The notes beneath the pieces were generated by a model. It saw only the letters and a list, made by a program, of their open reading frames with translations. It did no database searches and was not told the origin of the DNA. A program made the translations under genes and the position numbers. A stretch of DNA of 19,025 nt. Origin: DASVDK01 sp036381125 [NCBI: Thermodesulfobacteriota bacterium] (lineage in GTDB: Bacteria > DASVDK01). The stretch covers positions 1 to 19,025 of the forward strand of contig DASVDK010000324.1 of assembly GCA_036381125.1 (NCBI GenBank), read 5' to 3'. This document shows positions 15,279 through 19,025 of this stretch, one piece after another (the first letter of the stretch is position 1; every line of letters starts with the position of its first letter).

Positions 15279-16130
15279 TCACAGCATCCCGAGCGGCACG
15301 TCCCGGTCGGGGGCCGGGAAGGCGCGGTCGATGGCGGCGAGGTCGGCCTCGTCGAGCGACCATCCGGCGCCCCCGGCGTTCTCCCGGACGTGGTCCGGGT
15401 TCGACGCCTTCGGGATCACGAAGACGCCCGGGTGCCTGGCCAGGAAGTTCAGGGCGACCTGTCGCGGCGTCCTGCCGTGGCGCGCGCCGACCTCCGCCAG
15501 CACCTTCCCGCCGGCGCTGCGCGGCGAGGGGAACGCCCCCTGACCGAACGGGCTGTACGCGACGACGGCGATCTGCCGGGCCTGGCAGTACGGGATGAGT
15601 CGGCGCTCGATGCCGCGGTCGCCGAGGTGGTAGAGGACCTGGTTGCAGGCGAGCCTGCCGGTCGTCAGCGCCGCCTCGGCCTCCTCGAGGTCCTCCACGT
15701 CGAAGTTGCTCACGCCGATGTAGCGGACCTTGCCCTGCGCGACGAGCGCCTCCATCGCCCGCATCGTCTCGCGCAGCGGGTAGCGCCCGCGCCAGTGGAG
15801 CAGGTAGAGGTCCAGGACGTCGGTGCCGAGCCGCTCGAGGCTCCGCTCGCACGCCGCGATCGTGCCGTCGTAGGAGGCGTTGGACGGCAGGACCTTGCTC
15901 ACGAGGAACACCTCGTGGCGCCGGCCGGCGATCGCCCGCGCGGTCAGCTCCTCCGCGCGCCCGTTGCCGTACATCTCGGCGGTGTCGACGTGGGTGAGGC
16001 CGAGGTCGAGCCCGACGCGCAGCGCCTCCACCGCCCGGCGCTCCTGCTCGCGGCTCCCTTCGATGTTCCAGGTGCCCTGCCCGATGACCGGCACGGCCAC
16101 CCCGGTGAACCCGAACGGCTTCTTCGTCAC
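15279..16130 (-). CDS. Aldo/keto reductase
   Basis: A 283-residue NADPH-dependent carbonyl reductase of the AKR superfamily (TIM barrel). All four catalytic positions are present: D49 and Y54 in VDTAEMYGNG, K79 in FLVSKV, and H112 in LYLLHWRG. Typical later motifs are IGVSNFDVEDLEEA and VVAYSPFGQG, then FVIPKASNPDHVRENA for the cofactor phosphate. A GTG four codons upstream (16142) is open, but the GTG at 16130 follows GGAGG with 5-nt spacing and is preferred. It lies between the nuclease-fold gene upstream and the AbrB-family gene downstream on the same strand; 72 bp separate it from the former. The substrate is unknown, and a general aldehyde-detoxifying role is a guess. Confidence 0.94.
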   Translation of the reverse strand: MTKKPFGFTGVAVPVIGQGTWNIEGSREQERRAVEALRVGLDLGLTHVDTAEMYGNGRAEELTARAIAGRRHEVFLVSKVLPSNASYDGTIAACERSLERLGTDVLDLYLLHWRGRYPLRETMRAMEALVAQGKVRYIGVSNFDVEDLEEAEAALTTGRLACNQVLYHLGDRGIERRLIPYCQARQIAVVAYSPFGQGAFPSPRSAGGKVLAEVGARHGRTPRQVALNFLARHPGVFVIPKASNPDHVRENAGGAGWSLDEADLAAIDRAFPAPDRDVPLGML

Positions 16131-16202
16131 CCTGACCTCCACCGGCGCCTCGCGCGGCCGCGGCCTCGGGTCGACGGCGCGCGGTCGCCGCCCGCGGCCA
16201 CT

Positions 16203-17021
16203 CTAGCGAACCGCGGTCGTCCCGCCGATGGTCCCCCCGCCGCCGGGGCTCGAGCCGGGCGAGGGGGCCAGGACCGGCGAGCGGCTCGGCTGCGGCGACG
16301 GGCTCGCGGCCGGCAACGGCGTCGCCACCGGAATCGGGGTGGCGAACGGTGCGGGGGTCGCGATCGGCACCGGGCTGGCGCTTGCGACCGGGCTCGTCAT
16401 CGGAAAGGGAAAGAAGGGGGCCGCCGTCGGCGAAGGGTTCGCCCTGGGGCCGAACGCTCGGCCTCCCCCGCCGATCGGCTCGGGCGTCGGGGGCGGCAGC
16501 CCGCAGGCGGCCGGGCCGGAGCCGAAGTTGCCGCGCGCCTCCGCCTGGGCCTCGCCCTGCGCCCGCTCGAGGCGCGCCTGAGCCGCCTCGTCGCCGCACC
16601 CGGCGAGCGACTCGCCGCTGATCTGCGCGAACCCGCTGCGGAGCAGCTCGACGTTCACGAAGGCCCGCCCCTCCTCCGTCGTGGCGACCACCATGCCGAC
16701 GGACTCGTCGGCGCCGGATGCGTCGCACACGTCGACGGACACCGCCCCGCCGACGGTGAGCCGCCGCAGGAAGGCGAAGCCTTCGTCCGCGCACACGTCG
16801 CCGGTCGGCAGATCGATACCGGCGAGCGACAGCCGCCGGCCGTCGGTGAGGACCAGGCGGCCGGCGTTGTCGACCCGCGCGACCGTACCCGTCATGTCGC
16901 GCTCCGGGACGAAGGCGCCCCCCTCCGTCGAGGCGGCGCCGCCCGTGGGTACCAGGTTGCTCCCGCCGCACCCCGACCCGAGGAGCACCACGCAACCGGC
17001 GGCAAGGACGAACCGCGTCAT
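16203..17021 (-). CDS. Exported nuclease-fold (SNase-like) protein lacking catalytic residues
   Basis: A 272-residue protein with three parts. Residues 1-20 form a signal peptide ending LLGSGCGG, with C18 a possible but imperfect lipobox cysteine. Residues ~42-165 resemble the staphylococcal-nuclease-like fold (TGTVARVDNAGRLVLTDG, RRLSLAGIDLP, FVNVELLRSGFAQIS). Residues ~175-265 are a Pro/Ser/Thr tail with ATPxPxATP-type repeats. Against the nuclease pattern (Arg-35, Glu-43, Arg-87 of the S. aureus enzyme) only the Asp (D70) remains: the others align with S65, T73 and M110. Four cysteines (C77, C99, C142, C173) could form two disulfides outside the cytoplasm. ATG 17021 is chosen over GTG 17033 because GGAGG lies 5 nt before it. 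Likely a binding or structural protein rather than an active nuclease; this is inference. Confidence 0.7.
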   Translation of the reverse strand: MTRFVLAAGCVVLLGSGCGGSNLVPTGGAASTEGGAFVPERDMTGTVARVDNAGRLVLTDGRRLSLAGIDLPTGDVCADEGFAFLRRLTVGGAVSVDVCDASGADESVGMVVATTEEGRAFVNVELLRSGFAQISGESLAGCGDEAAQARLERAQGEAQAEARGNFGSGPAACGLPPPTPEPIGGGGRAFGPRANPSPTAAPFFPFPMTSPVASASPVPIATPAPFATPIPVATPLPAASPSPQPSRSPVLAPSPGSSPGGGGTIGGTTAVR

Positions 17022-17186
17022 CGACGCCTCCACCTCTCTGCGCTCGGGCCGGTCCGCACCCTGCGGCGGCGAGACCCGGCCGGCCCGGACGCGTGATCGG
17101 GCCCACCGGGCGACAGGCGGGCCCGGGGGCGCGGGCCTCTAGCAGAACGCGCGCCGAGAGCCGGGCAGCGCCGGCTGCGTACCACG

Positions 17187-17216
17187 TTGACAGCGGCCGG
17201 CGGCCGGCAGTACCGT
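17187..17216 (+). promoter_or_regulatory. Sigma70-type promoter candidate for the SDR operon
   Basis: A perfect TTGACA (17187-17192), 18-bp spacer, then TACCGT (17211-17216) with T1, A2 and T6 conserved. The spacer contains a tandem CGGCCGG heptamer (17194-17207). The leader would be about 22 nt and carries GGAGAGG before the ATG at 17245. The rest of 17034-17186 shows only a small palindrome, GCAGC-GCCG-GCTGC, at 17165-17178. Confidence 0.5.
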
Positions 17217-17244
17217 GCCCCTTTCTCGATGACGGAGAGGCAGG

Positions 17245-17988
17245 ATGCGCTTCGAGGGGCGGGTGATCGTCGTGACCGGCGCGAGCCGCGAGGGGCAGAT
17301 GGGCGCCGTCCTCGCCGAGGCCTTCGGTCGCGAGGGCGCCCGGCTGGTCGTGACGGCCCGAACGGCGGCCAACGTCGAACGGGTGGCCGAGCGGCTCGCG
17401 CGCGGCGGCGTGGACGCGCTCGCCGTGGCGGCCGACCTCGCGACGGAGGCGGGCGCGGCGGAGCTGGCCCGCCGCACCGACGCGCGCTTCGGCCGGGTGG
17501 ACGTGCTCGTCAACCTCGCCGGCGGGCTCACCCGCATCGGCCCGGCGATGGATCTGACGCTCGCGGACTTCGAGCGGGAGCTGGCGAGCAACCTCGTCAC
17601 GGCGTTCCTCGCCACCAGGGCGGTCGTCCCGCTCATGCGGCGGGGCGGGGGGGGCCGCATCGTCAACTTCTCGTCGCTCGCCGCGGCCGACCCGGGAGCC
17701 CGGATGCTCGCCTACAACTGCGCCAAGGCGGGCGTCACGGCGCTCACCCGCACGCTCGCCCTCGAGTTGCGGGAGCACGGCATCGCCGTGAACGCCGTGG
17801 CACCCGGCCTGATCGACACGGAGGCCAACCTCGCCGCCATGGCCCCCTCGGACGAGGAGCGGGCGCGACGCTGGGTGACGCGGCAGGAGATCGCCGAGGC
17901 GGTGCTCTTCCTCGCCTCCGACGCCGCGTCGGGCGTGAACGGACAGGTGCTGGCGGTGACCGGCAGGGGATTCCGAGGAGGGGCGTGA
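17245..17988 (+). CDS. Short-chain dehydrogenase/reductase with atypical glycine motif
   Basis: A 247-residue SDR oxidoreductase. The catalytic residues are present: S143/S144 in NFSSLAA, Y157 and K161 in YNCAKAG. R39 after the second strand (VTART) favours NADP(H). The nucleotide-binding loop is TGASREGQMG (11-20), giving glycine spacing G-x4-G-x2-G instead of the classical G-x3-G-x-G, and the NNAG motif is NLAGG (90-94). The enzyme should still bind a dinucleotide, but the loop is longer than usual. The ATG is well supported by GGAGAGG. It is followed after one base by a 102-residue gene on the same strand, forming a two-gene operon. The substrate is unknown. Confidence 0.9.
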   Translation: MRFEGRVIVVTGASREGQMGAVLAEAFGREGARLVVTARTAANVERVAERLARGGVDALAVAADLATEAGAAELARRTDARFGRVDVLVNLAGGLTRIGPAMDLTLADFERELASNLVTAFLATRAVVPLMRRGGGGRIVNFSSLAAADPGARMLAYNCAKAGVTALTRTLALELREHGIAVNAVAPGLIDTEANLAAMAPSDEERARRWVTRQEIAEAVLFLASDAASGVNGQVLAVTGRGFRGGA

Positions 17989-17989
17989 C

Positions 17990-18298
17990 ATGGCCAGGAC
18001 GACCAGGGGCGGCGGTGCGGGCCGGCCGCCGTCGGGGCGGGAGGCGGACGACCCGGGGCTCATCACCCGCATCGAGCGCGTGGCGAAGTCGATCGGCGTG
18101 AACCTGCCGGCCGCCGATCAGCTACGCGAGGTCCGCGACCAGGCGCGCGGCGACGTCGCGCCGACCGCGGCAACCGAGGCGGCCGCCTATCTCGGCAGCG
18201 ACGCCCGGGCCCAGGCCGCGGCCGGCGTCGTCGTGGTCCTCGTCGACGCGGCCGGCGAGATGGTCTCGAAGCGCGTCTTCGGCCGCCGCCCGCGCTGA
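17990..18298 (+). CDS. Small protein of unknown function downstream of the SDR
   Basis: Not recognised. It has 102 residues: a basic, Gly/Arg-rich disordered N-terminus (1-20), then a compact helical core ([37 protein letters not shown]), and a C-terminal half with a hydrophobic stretch ([17 protein letters not shown]) that is short for a membrane span. It ends in a basic KRVFGRRPR. The ATG begins one base after the SDR stop, so it is certainly cotranscribed and probably coupled. The composition is that of a real protein. The basic ends would suit nucleic-acid or acidic-protein contact, but this is a guess. Confidence 0.7.
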   Translation: MARTTRGGGAGRPPSGREADDPGLITRIERVAKSIGVNLPAADQLREVRDQARGDVAPTAATEAAAYLGSDARAQAAAGVVVVLVDAAGEMVSKRVFGRRPR

Positions 18299-18397
18299 CG
18301 GCCGGACCCCGGTGGGGTCGGGCCCCGGCGTCTTCCACCGGCCGCGGCGGCGCGCCTCTCACGGCCCGGCCGGTCGCGACTCCGCGCGGCGCCGACC

Positions 18398-18425
18398 GGG
18401 GCCTCCAGCCTCGGCGGGAGGCCCC
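18398..18425. other. GC hairpin in the gap before typA
   Basis: GGGGCCTCC (18398-18406) and GGAGGCCCC (18417-18425) form a perfect 9-bp stem with a 10-nt loop. Nearer the upstream stop, GACCCC-GGT-GGGGTC (about 18305-18319) and CCGGTCG/CGACCGG (about 18370-18399) are weaker inverted repeats. The 253-bp gap 18299-18551 holds no gene I can support. If typA is leaderless, these structures belong to the 3' end of the SDR operon message and may terminate or protect it. Confidence 0.4.
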
Positions 18426-18539
18426 GCACGAACCGCGGGGCGGGCCGAAACCGACGAGGGGCGCCGCGCCGACCCGCGCGTGAGCGTGCGGCACGACGGG
18501 GGTCTCTGCCCGCGCTGGGCAAGGCGCGACCCGTCCTGT

Positions 18540-18545
18540 TATCCT
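18540..18545 (+). promoter_or_regulatory. -10-like box at leaderless distance from typA
   Basis: TATCCT, 6 nt (cccgcc), then ATG at 18552, with no Shine-Dalgarno. A weak -35 candidate TGGGCA (18516-18521) lies 18 bp upstream. Confidence 0.4.
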
Positions 18546-18551
18546 CCCGCC

Positions 18552-19025
18552 ATGCCGACCCGGGACCTCCCGCGCAACCCTCACCTGCGCAACGTCGCCA
18601 TCATCGCGCACGTCGACCACGGCAAGACGACGCTGGTGGACATGATGCTGCGCCAGAGCGGCCTCTTTCGCGCGAACGAGACGGTCGTGGAGCGGGTGAT
18701 GGACTCCATGGACCTGGAGCGCGAGCGCGGCATCACCATCCTGGCCAAGAACGCCTCGCTCCGGTACGGCGACGTCAAGATCAACATCGTCGACACGCCG
18801 GGCCACGCCGACTTCGGCGGCGAGGTGGAGCGAATCCTCGCGATGGTCGACGGCGCGCTCCTGCTCGTCGACGCGGCCGAGGGCCCGCTGCCGCAGACCC
18901 GCTTCGTGCTGCGTCACGCGCTCGAGCTGGGCATGCCGGTGATCGTGGTGATCAACAAGATCGACCGCAAGGACGCGCGAGCGAGCGAGGTCGTGGACCA
19001 CACCTTCGATCTGTTCTGCGAGCTC
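18552..19025 (+). CDS. typA: Translational GTPase BipA/TypA (3' truncated by window end)
   Basis: The first 158 residues of BipA/TypA, a ribosome-binding GTPase of the EF-G/LepA group involved in ribosome assembly and stress or cold adaptation. All early GTPase motifs are intact: the P-loop AHVDHGKTT (G1), ERGITI (G2), [16 protein letters not shown] (G3) and NKIDR (G4). The stretch [18 protein letters not shown]...[14 protein letters not shown] separates it from LepA and EF-G. The frame stays open to the last base; the remaining ~450 residues lie outside. The ATG gives the normal short N-terminus, but there is no Shine-Dalgarno and a TATCCT box lies 6 nt upstream. Confidence 0.97.
   Translation, partial: MPTRDLPRNPHLRNVAIIAHVDHGKTTLVDMMLRQSGLFRANETVVERVMDSMDLERERGITILAKNASLRYGDVKINIVDTPGHADFGGEVERILAMVDGALLLVDAAEGPLPQTRFVLRHALELGMPVIVVINKIDRKDARASEVVDHTFDLFCEL

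Overview
This is a 19 kb stretch of a bacterial chromosome with very high GC content. Nearly all third codon positions are G or C, so many long open frames on the wrong strand are shadows. The bacterial hallmarks are a tRNA-Gly with an encoded CCA end and a sigma70-type promoter, a BipA/TypA translation GTPase, and Shine-Dalgarno-led genes. The gene for beta-ribofuranosylaminobenzene 5'-phosphate synthase (first step of methanopterin synthesis), an ExeA/exosortase-type ATPase and the base composition together suggest a soil or subsurface lineage with methanopterin-linked C1 metabolism. Candidatus Rokubacteria/Methylomirabilota fits best, but this is inference: no rRNA or marker set is present to prove it.

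Layout. 1-537: 3' end of an ExeA-type AAA ATPase with a long Pro/Ala tail. 707-2308 (+): malate synthase A, convergent with an acetyl-CoA-synthetase-type acyl-CoA ligase (2400-4310, -); a GC-rich hairpin lies between them. Together they could activate acetate and condense acetyl-CoA with glyoxylate. 4395-4705 (+): two very small overlapping reading frames, the second antisense to the tail of a membrane glycosyltransferase (4647-6458, -). 6584-6658: tRNA-Gly(CCC) with its own promoter. 6904-8925 (-): an unrecognised single-span membrane protein and a YcaQ-type DNA glycosylase. 8979-11077 (+): a CNNM/CorC-type ion transporter translationally coupled to a short-chain dehydrogenase, which ends in a shared CTAG with a convergent esterase (11074-11742, -). 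11809-12999 (+): a threonine-synthase-type PLP enzyme overlapping tail to tail with the methanopterin gene (12962-14032, -). 14111-17021 (-): an AbrB-family membrane protein, an aldo/keto reductase and an exported nuclease-fold protein that lacks its catalytic residues. 17245-18298 (+): a second, atypical short-chain dehydrogenase with a small unknown partner. 18552-end (+): the start of typA.

Most of the window is ordinary metabolic and housekeeping sequence, and I see no defence island, mobile element, CRISPR array or biosynthetic cluster. The most unusual signals are: (i) four genes whose only upstream signal is a TAnnnT box 6-7 nt before the start codon, with no Shine-Dalgarno, which suggests leaderless mRNAs; (ii) the degenerate, cysteine-rich, Pro/Ser-tailed nuclease-fold protein; (iii) methanopterin synthesis in a bacterial setting beside a threonine-synthase-like enzyme; (iv) a pair of mini-ORFs antisense to the glycosyltransferase tail.
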